A DNA stretch of 64,000 bases from Oryzobacter telluris (GTDB lineage: Bacteria; Actinomycetota; Actinomycetes; Actinomycetales; Dermatophilaceae): positions 2,418,001 through 2,482,000 of the forward strand of contig NZ_CP170723.1 of the NCBI RefSeq assembly GCF_043099285.1. The letters are read 5' to 3'. The first letter of the stretch is position 1; the number at the start of each line of letters is the position of its first letter. Below, piece after piece: positions 7,927 through 15,530 of this stretch. The position numbers and the translations under genes are program-made. The notes beneath the pieces are model-generated. The model was not told the origin of the DNA. It saw nothing but the letters and a program-made list of their open reading frames with translations, and made no database searches.

Positions 7927-8537
7927 CCGTCGACAGGGACACGGTCGTGGCGGCGGGCGCCCGGATGGCCGACACCGCCCGGCTGCTGGCGGCCCACGGC
8001 TGGATGCGGGCCACCTCGGGCAACCTCTCCGAGGTCATGACCGCGGACCCGCTGCGCGTCACCGTCACCGCGAGCGGCCTGGACAAGGCCGAGCTGACGC
8101 CTGACTCCGTCGTGGTGGTGGACGGCGCCGGCCGCGCGGTCCCCGTCGACGGCCTGGCCCCGCTCAAGCCCTCCGCCGAGGCCGCGCTGCACGCCCACAT
8201 CGCCGCGGCGACGGGGGCGGGGGCCGTGGTGCACGTCCACGCGCTGGCGGCCGTCGTCGCCGGCCGCCGCTGGCCCGAGGGCGTCCGCGTGCAGGGGCTG
8301 GAGATGCAGAAGGCGCTCGGCCGCGCGGCCGATGACGACGTCCTCGTCCCCGTGATCGCCAACAGCCAGGACATGAGCGAGCTCGCCGACCGGTTCGACG
8401 ACGCCGTCGACCTCGCCACGCCCGGCATCGTCGTCGCCGACCACGGCCTCTATGTCTGGGGGCGCGACCTCGTCGAGGCCCGCCACCGGACGGAATCCCT
8501 CGAGTGGCTGCTGTCGTTCCACGTCCAGACCGCCTGA
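7923..8537 (+). CDS. mtnB: Methylthioribulose-1-phosphate dehydratase
   Basis: MtnB dehydrates methylthioribulose-1-phosphate to the diketo substrate of MtnC. The protein has 204 residues and belongs to the class II aldolase/adducin family. GWMRATSGNLSE is the phosphate-binding region with the SGN motif. VHVHALAAVVAG provides two of the zinc-binding histidines, and VVADHGLYVWG a third. It overlaps mtnC by four bases and is followed after 33 bases by mtnD, so the three enzymes are expressed together. The kinase, isomerase or phosphorylase that should feed the pathway is not in this window. Confidence 0.94.
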   Translation: MTVDRDTVVAAGARMADTARLLAAHGWMRATSGNLSEVMTADPLRVTVTASGLDKAELTPDSVVVVDGAGRAVPVDGLAPLKPSAEAALHAHIAAATGAGAVVHVHALAAVVAGRRWPEGVRVQGLEMQKALGRAADDDVLVPVIANSQDMSELADRFDDAVDLATPGIVVADHGLYVWGRDLVEARHRTESLEWLLSFHVQTA

Positions 8538-8570
8538 CCCACGACCCGACCGACGACCAAGGAGGACCCC

Positions 8571-9161
8571 GTGTCCCTGCTCACCGTGTACACCGATGGC
8601 GACGCCCCCGAGAAGGTCCTCGAGGCCGAGGAGGCGCAGGACATCGCGGTCGCGCTCAAGGAGATCGACGTGCGCTTCGAGCGCTGGGAGGTCGCCGAGG
8701 AGTTCGCCGGCGGCGGCGACCAGCAGGCCATCCTCGACCACTACCGCGAGGACGTGGCCCGCGTCATCGAGGCCGAGGGGTACGTGCTCGTCGACGTCGT
8801 CCAGCTGCACCGCACCGATGACGAGGGGTGGGAGGCGCTGAAGACCGCAGCCCGGAACAAGTTCCTCTCCGAGCACACCCACGACGATGACGAGGTGCGG
8901 TTCTTCGTCTCCGGCAGCGGCATCTTCTACCTGCACACCCAGGGCAAGGTGTACGCGATGCTCTGCGAGGCCGGCGACCTGCTGAGCGTCCCCGCCAACA
9001 CCACCCACTGGTTCGACATGGGCACCGACCCCGACTTCACCGCCATCCGCTTCTTCCACGACGAGGACGGGTGGGTCGGCAACTTCACCGGGAACCCTCT
9101 GGCCGAACGGATCCCGAGCTACGACGAGATCGCCGCGGGACGATCCAACACGCGTTCCTGA
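8571..9161 (+). CDS. mtnD: Acireductone dioxygenase
   Basis: MtnD oxidises acireductone to the keto-acid precursor of methionine and formate (the iron form), the last oxidative step of the salvage pathway. It is a 196-residue cupin. The metal site is visible as HTHDDDEVRFFVSG (two histidines and a glutamate, about 101-114) with the fourth ligand in NTTHWFDMG. The GTG start at 8571 is preceded by AGGAGG at about 6 bases, which supports it over other starts. It closes the mtnC-mtnB-mtnD operon. A GC-rich 16-base palindrome at 9209-9224 could end the transcript. Confidence 0.95.
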   Translation: MSLLTVYTDGDAPEKVLEAEEAQDIAVALKEIDVRFERWEVAEEFAGGGDQQAILDHYREDVARVIEAEGYVLVDVVQLHRTDDEGWEALKTAARNKFLSEHTHDDDEVRFFVSGSGIFYLHTQGKVYAMLCEAGDLLSVPANTTHWFDMGTDPDFTAIRFFHDEDGWVGNFTGNPLAERIPSYDEIAAGRSNTRS

Positions 9162-9260
9162 CACCCGACGCTCGGCCGGGTGCGAACCGCGCCGGGACGG
9201 GACCTGGTCGGGCGCGCGCGCCCGGAGCCCGGGGCCTCACCCGGCTGCGATGATCGGCCG

Positions 9261-9713
9261 ATGAGCGCGGACAGCGACCCCACGGACGCGGCTGCCGAGC
9301 GTCGCCGCCAGGCTCGGGAGAACGCCGAGTACCACGAAGCGGCCGCGGCACGAGCGGCCCAGGCCGAGGCGCGAAGGACGGCGCCGATGGTGTCGGCCTT
9401 CGCCGAGGCGATGCGGGCGGCGGGCGTCGAACCCACCCGGTTGCGGGCCCGCCCCTACAGCGGCAGCGGGAGCCTGCGCACCGACGTCGTCGGCTGGTAC
9501 GTGCGACGCGACCGCCGGGCAGCCGTCGGCACCGACGGCCACTGGTACGTCCTCGTCGTGGCGCCCAGCCTGCGCGGACGGCTGGCCGGCATCCACCTCG
9601 ACCCCAGCGACGCCCCGCTCCAGGTCGGAGCCGGTGGCCGCGACGGTGACTCCGTGGCGCTCGACGTGCTGCTCCGCATACGTCTGGAGGCCGGGGCCGA
9701 CTTCCCCTCCTGA
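9261..9713 (+). CDS. Hypothetical protein, 150 residues
   Basis: No family is recognised. The first 60 residues are charged and alanine-rich and probably helical or coiled coil (RRRQARENAEYHEAAAARAA). The remaining 90 form a strand-rich domain with DVVGWYVRRDRRAAVGTDG and WYVLVVAPSL, like a small beta-barrel. There is no signal peptide or membrane segment, so it should be cytosolic. The ATG at 9261 has no strong ribosome site. Codon use is normal for the neighbourhood, which supports it being a gene. It stands alone after mtnD. Confidence 0.55.
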   Translation: MSADSDPTDAAAERRRQARENAEYHEAAAARAAQAEARRTAPMVSAFAEAMRAAGVEPTRLRARPYSGSGSLRTDVVGWYVRRDRRAAVGTDGHWYVLVVAPSLRGRLAGIHLDPSDAPLQVGAGGRDGDSVALDVLLRIRLEAGADFPS

Positions 9714-10164
9714 CGAGCCGCACCCTGCGAGCATCGGGTCATGTCCATCCGGCGGTTCGGCGCCGTCGCAGGGGTGGTCGTCCCTGCGTCCTGTGCCCGG
9801 CTGGGTGTGTGGGTGGCGAACGCGGGACGTGGCAGACCACCAGGTGCGCTTGCCACAGGAGTTCGTCGATCACGCCGTGACCCGGTTCGAGGCGCAGGAA
9901 GCCAAGGTGTCGGACCCCAGGAACCGCGACTTGGGAGCTTGGCTGCGGATGACCCGATGGACATCGGACACCCAGCGCGGCAGATCAGGAAGTGCCGCGC
10001 CACCACGGTGATGACGCAGAAGTCCACGCAGGGCGCAAGTACATCTGCGTCATCTCGGAGTTTCTGCGCCGTCGCGGTGATGGCGCGGAAGTTGCAACGA
10101 GCGACCTGCGGCAGGTGCGGTCGTGGGGTGACGCCCACTGTTGTCCGTCCCACGACCGGTGCCG
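9714..10164. other. 451-base gap with repeats and one doubtful small ORF
   Basis: There is no convincing gene. A GTG at 9829 could open a 60-residue frame (VADHQVRLPQEFVDHAVTRF at its start, ending at 10011), which reads like protein at first but runs into the repeat units and has no clear ribosome site. The second half of the gap is occupied by REP-like palindromic units, described separately. Confidence 0.35.
9990..10092. repeat. REP-like pair of imperfect palindromic units
   Basis: Two similar units of about 34 bases lie 69 bases apart (9990-10023 and 10059-10092). They share the core CGGTGATGRCGCRGAAGT, and each is an imperfect inverted repeat on its own. Between them GATGACGCAGA (10010-10020) is exactly reversed and complemented at 10044-10054, so the two units and the spacer can fold into nested hairpins. 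Position in an intergenic gap and the unit size fit repetitive extragenic palindromes. Copies elsewhere in the genome cannot be checked here. Confidence 0.45.
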
Positions 10165-10632
10165 TCAGAGCTTGGGGACGAACTCGAGGCCGCGCAGCGC
10201 GTCCAGCAACAGCCCGGCGGCCCGGCGGGTCGACAGCAGCCGCACGCCCTCGACCTCGAGGTCGGCGAGGACCTGGGCCACTCCCTCCGGGCCGATGTCG
10301 TCGAGGAGGTCGACCCGCACCTCCCGGTACGCCGAGCGCATCGCGCCGAGCTGGGCGTCGAGGTGCCGCACGGTGAGCCAGCCCAGGGCCACCGGGTGCC
10401 GCCGCCAGGCCGGGTAGAGCCGGTAGTCGGGCGGGCAGTGGTCGAGCAGCCACGCGCTGGCGCGGTGGTCCCAGCCGCGCTCCCCCGGCGGCGGGACGCC
10501 CTGCGGCCACCCCGGAGGCCCACCCGACCGTCCCGCCCCCGAGGCCGAGCGCTGACGCGCCGGCGACCCCGGGCTCCCGGCCCGCAGCGGCGGGGCGGCG
10601 GGAGGCACGGGATCGAACACGTGTTCGATCAT
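10165..10632 (-). CDS. Conserved actinobacterial protein of unknown function, predicted LexA-regulated
   Basis: This 155-residue protein begins MIEHVFDPVPPA, followed by a proline/glycine-rich linker and a compact helical domain from about 55: ASAWLLDHCPPDYRLYPAWR, HPVALGWLTVRHLDAQL and a C-terminal LLLDALRGLEFVPKL. As far as I recall, proteins with this WLLDxCPPxYR...FVPKL layout are widespread in Actinobacteria without a known function. The codons for residues 1-7 are a perfect SOS box (10611-10630), so induction by DNA damage is likely. It diverges from the sulfite reductase operon. Confidence 0.65.
   Translation of the reverse strand: MIEHVFDPVPPAAPPLRAGSPGSPARQRSASGAGRSGGPPGWPQGVPPPGERGWDHRASAWLLDHCPPDYRLYPAWRRHPVALGWLTVRHLDAQLGAMRSAYREVRVDLLDDIGPEGVAQVLADLEVEGVRLLSTRRAAGLLLDALRGLEFVPKL
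10611..10630. promoter_or_regulatory. Perfect LexA (SOS) box over the start of the 155-residue gene
   Basis: GATCGAACACGTGTTCGATC is a perfect 20-base palindrome. It contains TCGAAC-N4-GTTCGA, the SOS box of Actinobacteria such as Mycobacterium. It overlaps the start codon (10632-10630) of the minus-strand gene, so a bound repressor would block initiation or early elongation. Confidence 0.8.
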
Positions 10633-10669
10633 ACGCCCGTGCGGTCCGGCCGGTCAGCCCGTCCACGAC

Positions 10670-10690
10670 CTCCTACCGCGCCGGTAGGAG
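10670..10690. promoter_or_regulatory. Candidate operator upstream of the sulfite reductase operon
   Basis: CTCCTACCG and CGGTAGGAG form a perfect 9-base inverted repeat with a 3-base centre. It lies in the 162-base divergent region, about 105 bases before the sulfite reductase start. A TATACA-like -10 element is seen at 10735-10740 but without a matching -35 box. Size and spacing suit a dimeric repressor or activator of sulfur genes. The regulator is unknown. Confidence 0.4.
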
Positions 10691-10794
10691 TTCCTCCCGC
10701 ATCGTGGACCGGGTGGGAGTCGATAAGGGCACGTTATACATTTCATCACCACCTCTTTGTGCACGGGCGCGCCCGCAGACCTCGAAAAAGGACC

Positions 10795-12513
10795 ATGACG
10801 ACCAACACCGCCGACACCGCCAGCGGCCGGGCCCTGCGCCCCCCGCGGGCCGGGCGTTCCAACGGCCAGTGGGCCGTCGACGGGCGTGAGCCGCTCAACG
10901 CCAACGAGGTGTGGAAGCAGGAGGACGGCGGCCTCAACGTCCGCGAGCGGATCGAGCAGGTCTACTCCAAGGAGGGCTTCGCCTCCATCCCCCCGCAGGA
11001 CCTCAGCGGGCGGTTCCGCTGGTGGGGGCTGTACACCCAGCGCAAGCCGGGCATCGACGGCGGCAAGACCGCCCAGCTCGACGACACCGAGCTCTCCGAC
11101 GAGTACTTCATGCTCCGCGTCCGCCTCGACGGTGGCGCCCTGACCCTGGGCCAGCTGCGCGTCCTCGCCGACATCTCCACCGAGTTCGCCCGCGGCACCG
11201 CCGACATCAGCGACCGGCAGAACATCCAGTACCACTGGATCCGCGTCGAGGACGTCCCCGAGATCTGGCGCCGCCTCGAGGCCGTGGGCCTGCAGACCAC
11301 CGAGGCCTGCGGCGACACCCCCCGCGTCATCCTCGGCAGCCCCCTGGCCGGCATCGCCGCCGACGAGATCATCGACCCCACGCCGGTCATCGACGAGATC
11401 ACCCGCACCTTCATCGGCGACCCCGAGCTCGCCAACCTCCCCCGCAAGTTCAAGTCGGCGATCACCGGCCACCCCAGCCTCGACGTCGTCCACGAGATCA
11501 ACGACATCTCGCTCGTCGGAGTCGTCCACCCCGAGCTCGGCGCCGGCTACGACCTCTGGGTCGGCGGCGGACTGTCCACCGCGCCGCGCCTGGCCGAGCG
11601 CGTCGGCGTCTTCGTCACGCCGGAGGAGGCCGCGGAGGTCTGGTTCGGCGTCATCCGGATCTTCCGCGACTACGGCTACCGGCGGCTGCGCACCAAGGCC
11701 CGCCTGAAGTTCCTCCTCGCCGAGTGGGGCCCCGAGAAGTTCCGCGAGGTCCTCGAGACCGAGTACCTCGGTCGCGCCCTGCCCGACGGTCCCCCGCCGG
11801 CCAAGGCCACCGGCCCCGGCGACCACGTCGGCGTGCACCTGCAGAAGGACGGCAACCACTACGTCGGCGCCGCACCCGTCGTCGGCCGGATCAGCGGCGA
11901 CGTCCTCACCGGTCTCGCCGACCTGATGGAGGCCGCCGGCACCGACCGCGTCCGCCTCACCCCGCACCAGAAGCTCGTCGTCCTCGATGTCGCGCCGACC
12001 GTCCTCGACGACGTCGTCGCCGGCCTCGAGGCCCTGGGCCTGTCGGTCGCGCCGAGCCCGTTCCGCCGCCACACGATGGCGTGCACCGGCATCGAGTTCT
12101 GCAAGCTCGCCATCGTCGAGACCAAGGCCACCGCGGCCACGGCGATCGCCGAGCTCGAGCAGCGCCTCGCCGACGTCACCGACCGGCTCGACACCCCGGT
12201 CACCCTCAACGTCAACGGCTGCCCCAACTCCTGTGCCCGCATCCAGACCGCCGACATCGGCCTCAAGGGCATGGTCGTCACCGACGGCGACGGCGAGCAG
12301 GGCGCCGGCTTCCAGGTGCACCTCGGCGGCGGGCTCGCCTCTGCCGACCGCGACGAGGCAGGCCTCGGCCGGACCGTGCGCGGCCTCAAGGTCAGCGCCA
12401 CCGACCTGCCCGACCTCGTCGAGCGCCTCGTGCGCCGCTGGCTCGACCAGCGTGCCGACGGCGAGACGTTCTCGAGCTGGGCCCACCGTGTCGACGAGGA
12501 GGAGCTCCGATGA
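10795..12513 (+). CDS. sir: Ferredoxin-dependent assimilatory sulfite reductase (nitrite/sulfite reductase family)
   Basis: This cytosolic siroheme/[4Fe-4S] enzyme reduces sulfite to sulfide with six electrons. The 572-residue length and the two-fold repeat of the ferrodoxin-like and siroheme domains are typical. Motifs are ISDRQNIQYHWIR (siroheme contact, about 137-149), a second half beginning RLTPHQKLVVLD, and the cysteines TMACTGIEFCK and NVNGCPNSCARIQ that hold the cluster and siroheme. Relatives can be nitrite reductases; the downstream cysH, cysD, cysN and siroheme synthase genes decide for sulfite. The ATG at 10795 follows AAAAAGGACC. The stop overlaps cysH by four bases. Confidence 0.92.
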   Translation: MTTNTADTASGRALRPPRAGRSNGQWAVDGREPLNANEVWKQEDGGLNVRERIEQVYSKEGFASIPPQDLSGRFRWWGLYTQRKPGIDGGKTAQLDDTELSDEYFMLRVRLDGGALTLGQLRVLADISTEFARGTADISDRQNIQYHWIRVEDVPEIWRRLEAVGLQTTEACGDTPRVILGSPLAGIAADEIIDPTPVIDEITRTFIGDPELANLPRKFKSAITGHPSLDVVHEINDISLVGVVHPELGAGYDLWVGGGLSTAPRLAERVGVFVTPEEAAEVWFGVIRIFRDYGYRRLRTKARLKFLLAEWGPEKFREVLETEYLGRALPDGPPPAKATGPGDHVGVHLQKDGNHYVGAAPVVGRISGDVLTGLADLMEAAGTDRVRLTPHQKLVVLDVAPTVLDDVVAGLEALGLSVAPSPFRRHTMACTGIEFCKLAIVETKATAATAIAELEQRLADVTDRLDTPVTLNVNGCPNSCARIQTADIGLKGMVVTDGDGEQGAGFQVHLGGGLASADRDEAGLGRTVRGLKVSATDLPDLVERLVRRWLDQRADGETFSSWAHRVDEEELR

Positions 12514-13232
12514 CGACCGCCACCACCCCCACCGCCCGCCGCAGCACCGACGAGCTGCGCGCCCTCGCCGAGGAGGGCGCCCGCGAGCTCGGACCGGACG
12601 CCACCGCCGACGAGGTCGCCGCCTGGGCCGCCCGCACCTTCCCCGGCACCCTCGCCGTGGCCTGCAGCATGGCGGATGCCGTCCTGCCTGCCGTCGTGGC
12701 CAACCACGCCCCCGGCGTCGACGTCCTCTTCCTCGACACCGGCTACCACTTCGCCGAGACCTACGGCACCCGCGACCAGGTGGCCCACGAGCTCGACGTG
12801 ACCATCGTCGACGTGATGCCGAAGCTCACCGTCGCCGAGCAGGACGCCGAGTACGGCCCCCGCCTCCACGACCGCGACCCCGCCGCCTGCTGCCGGATGC
12901 GCAAGGTCGAGCCGCTGCAGGGCGCGCTCGCCGGCTACGAGGCGTGGGTCACGGGTGTCCGCCGCGAGGAGGGCCCCACCCGCGCCGACACCCCGCTCGT
13001 CACCTTCGACGAGCAGTTCGGCCTGGTGAAGCTCAACCCTCTGGCGGCCTGGTCGTTCGACGAGCTCATCGACTACGCCACCGACCACCGCGTGCCGGTG
13101 AACCTGCTGCTCTCCGACGGCTACCCGTCGATCGGGTGCGAGCCGTGCACGAAGCGCGTCGAACCCGGCGAGGACCCCCGCTCCGGTCGCTGGGCCGGCT
13201 TCGCCAAGACCGAGTGCGGACTCCACCCATGA
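12510..13232 (+). CDS. cysH: Adenylyl-sulfate (APS) reductase
   Basis: CysH reduces adenylyl sulfate to sulfite with thioredoxin. The 240-residue protein shows the PP-loop-like start LAVACSMADA and FLDTGYHFAETY. It keeps both cysteine pairs of the iron-sulfur subgroup, ACCRMRKVEPL and GCEPCTKRV, so it should bind a [4Fe-4S] cluster and use APS directly, not PAPS. The catalytic cysteine is in the C-terminal ECGLH. This agrees with the lack of an APS kinase gene here. ATGA overlaps on both sides show tight translational coupling. Confidence 0.94.
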   Translation: MTTATTPTARRSTDELRALAEEGARELGPDATADEVAAWAARTFPGTLAVACSMADAVLPAVVANHAPGVDVLFLDTGYHFAETYGTRDQVAHELDVTIVDVMPKLTVAEQDAEYGPRLHDRDPAACCRMRKVEPLQGALAGYEAWVTGVRREEGPTRADTPLVTFDEQFGLVKLNPLAAWSFDELIDYATDHRVPVNLLLSDGYPSIGCEPCTKRVEPGEDPRSGRWAGFAKTECGLHP

Positions 13233-14170
13233 CCGACACCCTCCCCGAGGTGCTCCCCGACGTGTCCACCGACCTTCCCGTGCTCAGCCAGCTCGACGTC
13301 CTCGAGAGCGAGGCGATGCTCGTCATCCGCGAGATCACCGCCGAGCTCGAGCGCCCCGTCCTGCTGTTCAGCGGCGGCAAGGACTCCGTCGTCATGCTGC
13401 ACGTGGCGGCAAAGGCGTTCTGGCCGGCCCCGATCCCGTTCCCCGTGCTGCACGTCGACACCGGGCACAACTTCCCCGAGGTCCTCGAGTACCGCGACGC
13501 CACCGTCGAGCGGCTCGGGCTGCGCCTCGAGGTCGCGTCGGTGCAGGACTGGATCGACGACGGCCGGCTGCGTGAGCGCGCCGACGGCACGCGCAACCCG
13601 CTGCAGACCCAGCCGCTGCTCGAGGCCATTGCCGGGCACCGGTTCGACGGCGTCTTCGGCGGTGGTCGGCGCGACGAGGAGAAGGCCCGCGCCAAGGAGC
13701 GCGTGGTCAGCCTGCGCGACGACTTCGGCCAGTGGGACCCCAAGAACCAGCGCCCCGAGCTGTGGAACCTGTTCAACCCGCGGCACCGCCCGGGCGAGCA
13801 CGTGCGCGTGTTCCCGCTGTCGAACTGGACCGAGCTCGACGTGTGGCGCTACATCGAGCGCGAGGGCATCGACCTCCCCGGCCTGTACTACACGCACGAG
13901 CGCGACGTCTTCGCCCGCGACGGCATGCTGCTGGCCGTCGGCCCGTACTCGCAGCCGCGTGACGGCGAGGTCGTCGAGCGTCGGCGCGTGCGCTACCGCA
14001 CGGTCGGCGACATGTCGTGCACCGGCGCCGTCGCCAGCGAGGCCGTCACCGTCGCCGACGTCGTCGCCGAGGTCGCCGCGTCCACCCTCACCGAGCGGGG
14101 TGCCACCCGCGCCGACGACCGGATCTCCGAGGCCGCCATGGAGGACCGCAAGAAGGAGGGCTACTTCTGA
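13229..14170 (+). CDS. cysD: Sulfate adenylyltransferase subunit 2 (ATP sulfurylase small subunit)
   Basis: CysD with CysN makes adenylyl sulfate from ATP and sulfate. The 313-residue protein is an ATP pyrophosphatase-type enzyme. RPVLLFSGGKDSVVMLH is the PP-loop (about 46-62). HVDTGHNFPEVLEYRD, FGGGRRDEEKARAKER and VFPLSNWTELDVWRYIERE are CysD signatures, and the C-terminal RISEAAMEDRKKEGYF is the usual end. It overlaps the cysH stop by four bases. A 79-base spacer separates it from cysN, the widest gap inside the operon. Confidence 0.96.
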   Translation: MTDTLPEVLPDVSTDLPVLSQLDVLESEAMLVIREITAELERPVLLFSGGKDSVVMLHVAAKAFWPAPIPFPVLHVDTGHNFPEVLEYRDATVERLGLRLEVASVQDWIDDGRLRERADGTRNPLQTQPLLEAIAGHRFDGVFGGGRRDEEKARAKERVVSLRDDFGQWDPKNQRPELWNLFNPRHRPGEHVRVFPLSNWTELDVWRYIEREGIDLPGLYYTHERDVFARDGMLLAVGPYSQPRDGEVVERRRVRYRTVGDMSCTGAVASEAVTVADVVAEVAASTLTERGATRADDRISEAAMEDRKKEGYF

Positions 14171-14249
14171 TGCACCCCATGAAGTTCTCCGCTCGTTCCG
14201 CCCACGCAGAGCGTGGGACCCGGCTCCGATACTTCCCGGGGACCCCGCA

Positions 14250-15530
14250 ATGACGACCCTGTTGCGTCTCGCGACGGCCGGCTCGGTCGATGACGGGAAG
14301 TCCACCCTCGTCGGTCGGCTCCTCCACGACTCGAAGTCCGTTCTCGCCGACCAGCTCGACGCCGTCGAGCGGGTCAGCCGCGACCGCGGGCTCACCACCG
14401 CCGACCTCGCCCTCCTCACCGACGGGCTGCGCGCCGAGCGCGAGCAGGGCATCACCATCGACGTCGCGTACCGGTACTTCGCCACCGCGAAACGCTCGTT
14501 CGTCCTCGCCGACTGCCCCGGCCACGTCCAGTACACCCGCAACACGGTGACCGGCTCGTCCACGGCCGACGCGCTCGTCCTCCTCGTCGACGCGCGCAAG
14601 GGTGTGCTCGAGCAGACCCGTCGCCACCTGGCCGTCGCAGCCCTGATGCGCGTGCCGCACGTCGTCATCGCGGTCAACAAGATCGACCTCGTCGACCACA
14701 GCGAGGACGTCTTCCGCACCGTCGCCGCCGACGTCCGCGCCATCGCCACCGAGCTCGGCATCCCCGACGCCCACGCCGTCCCGGTGTCGGCGCTCGTCGG
14801 CGACAACGTCGTCGACCGCTCGCCCAACACGCCCTGGTACGACGGCCCTTCGCTCCTCGAGCTGCTCGAGACGCTTCCCCCCGACACCGACCCCGGACGC
14901 GAGTCGTTCCGGATGCCGGTGCAGCTCGTCATCCGCCCCCAGGGCGCGGCCCGCTCCCCCGAGCACGTCGAGTACCGCGGCTACGCCGGCCAGGTCGCCT
15001 CGGGCTCGGTGAGCGTCGGCGACGAGGTCGTCGTGCTGCCCTCAGGCACCCGCACGACGGTGGCCGGCATCGACCTCGGGGAACGCTCGCTCGACGTCGC
15101 CGTCGCGTCGCAGTCGGTGACCATCCGCCTCGCCGACGACGTCGACGTCAGCCGCGGCGACCTCATCTGCTCCGCCGCCGACCCGGTCACACTGCGCCAG
15201 GAGGTCCAGGCGCTCGCGTGCTGGCTCGCCGACGAGCCCTTGCGCCCGGGTGCTCGCCTGCTCGTCAAGCACGGTTCGAAGTCGGTTCTGGCCATGGTGC
15301 GCTCGATCGACGGCCGCCTCGACCTCGACTCGCTGCGCCTCGTGCCCACCGACCGGCTCGAGCTCAACGACATCGGGCGGGTCACCGTCCGCCTGGCGAC
15401 GCCGCTCCCGGTCGAGGACTACGCGACGTCGCGACGTGGCGGTGCCTTCCTCCTCGTCGACCCCGATGACGGCCGCACCCTCGCGGCCGTGATGGCCGAC
15501 GCGCCCGCCCCGGGCGAGCACCTGACATGA
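14250..15530 (+). CDS. cysN: Sulfate adenylyltransferase subunit 1 (GTPase subunit)
   Basis: CysN is the regulatory GTPase of ATP sulfurylase and resembles EF-Tu. The 426-residue protein has the P-loop GSVDDGKSTLVGRLL at residues 11-25, REQGITIDVAYRYF (switch I), LADCPGHVQYTRN (G3) and VIAVNKIDLVDH (G4), followed by two beta-barrel domains. The length ends after the barrels, so there is no fused APS kinase (CysC) domain; this fits a direct APS reductase route. The ATG at 14250 was chosen because it immediately precedes the conserved LLRLATAGSVDDGK. It overlaps the next gene by four bases. Confidence 0.95.
   Translation: MTTLLRLATAGSVDDGKSTLVGRLLHDSKSVLADQLDAVERVSRDRGLTTADLALLTDGLRAEREQGITIDVAYRYFATAKRSFVLADCPGHVQYTRNTVTGSSTADALVLLVDARKGVLEQTRRHLAVAALMRVPHVVIAVNKIDLVDHSEDVFRTVAADVRAIATELGIPDAHAVPVSALVGDNVVDRSPNTPWYDGPSLLELLETLPPDTDPGRESFRMPVQLVIRPQGAARSPEHVEYRGYAGQVASGSVSVGDEVVVLPSGTRTTVAGIDLGERSLDVAVASQSVTIRLADDVDVSRGDLICSAADPVTLRQEVQALACWLADEPLRPGARLLVKHGSKSVLAMVRSIDGRLDLDSLRLVPTDRLELNDIGRVTVRLATPLPVEDYATSRRGGAFLLVDPDDGRTLAAVMADAPAPGEHLT

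Noticed and set aside
9829..10011. Sixty-residue frame VADHQVRLPQEF... as a small gene
   Set aside because: It has a GTG without a ribosome site, runs into REP-like repeats, and no family is recognised.
10633..10794. Cysteine-rich leader peptide of the type found before actinobacterial sulfur operons
   Set aside because: No short ATG frame with the RRHxDLxR...C pattern is present; only a GTG frame overlapping the sir start was found.
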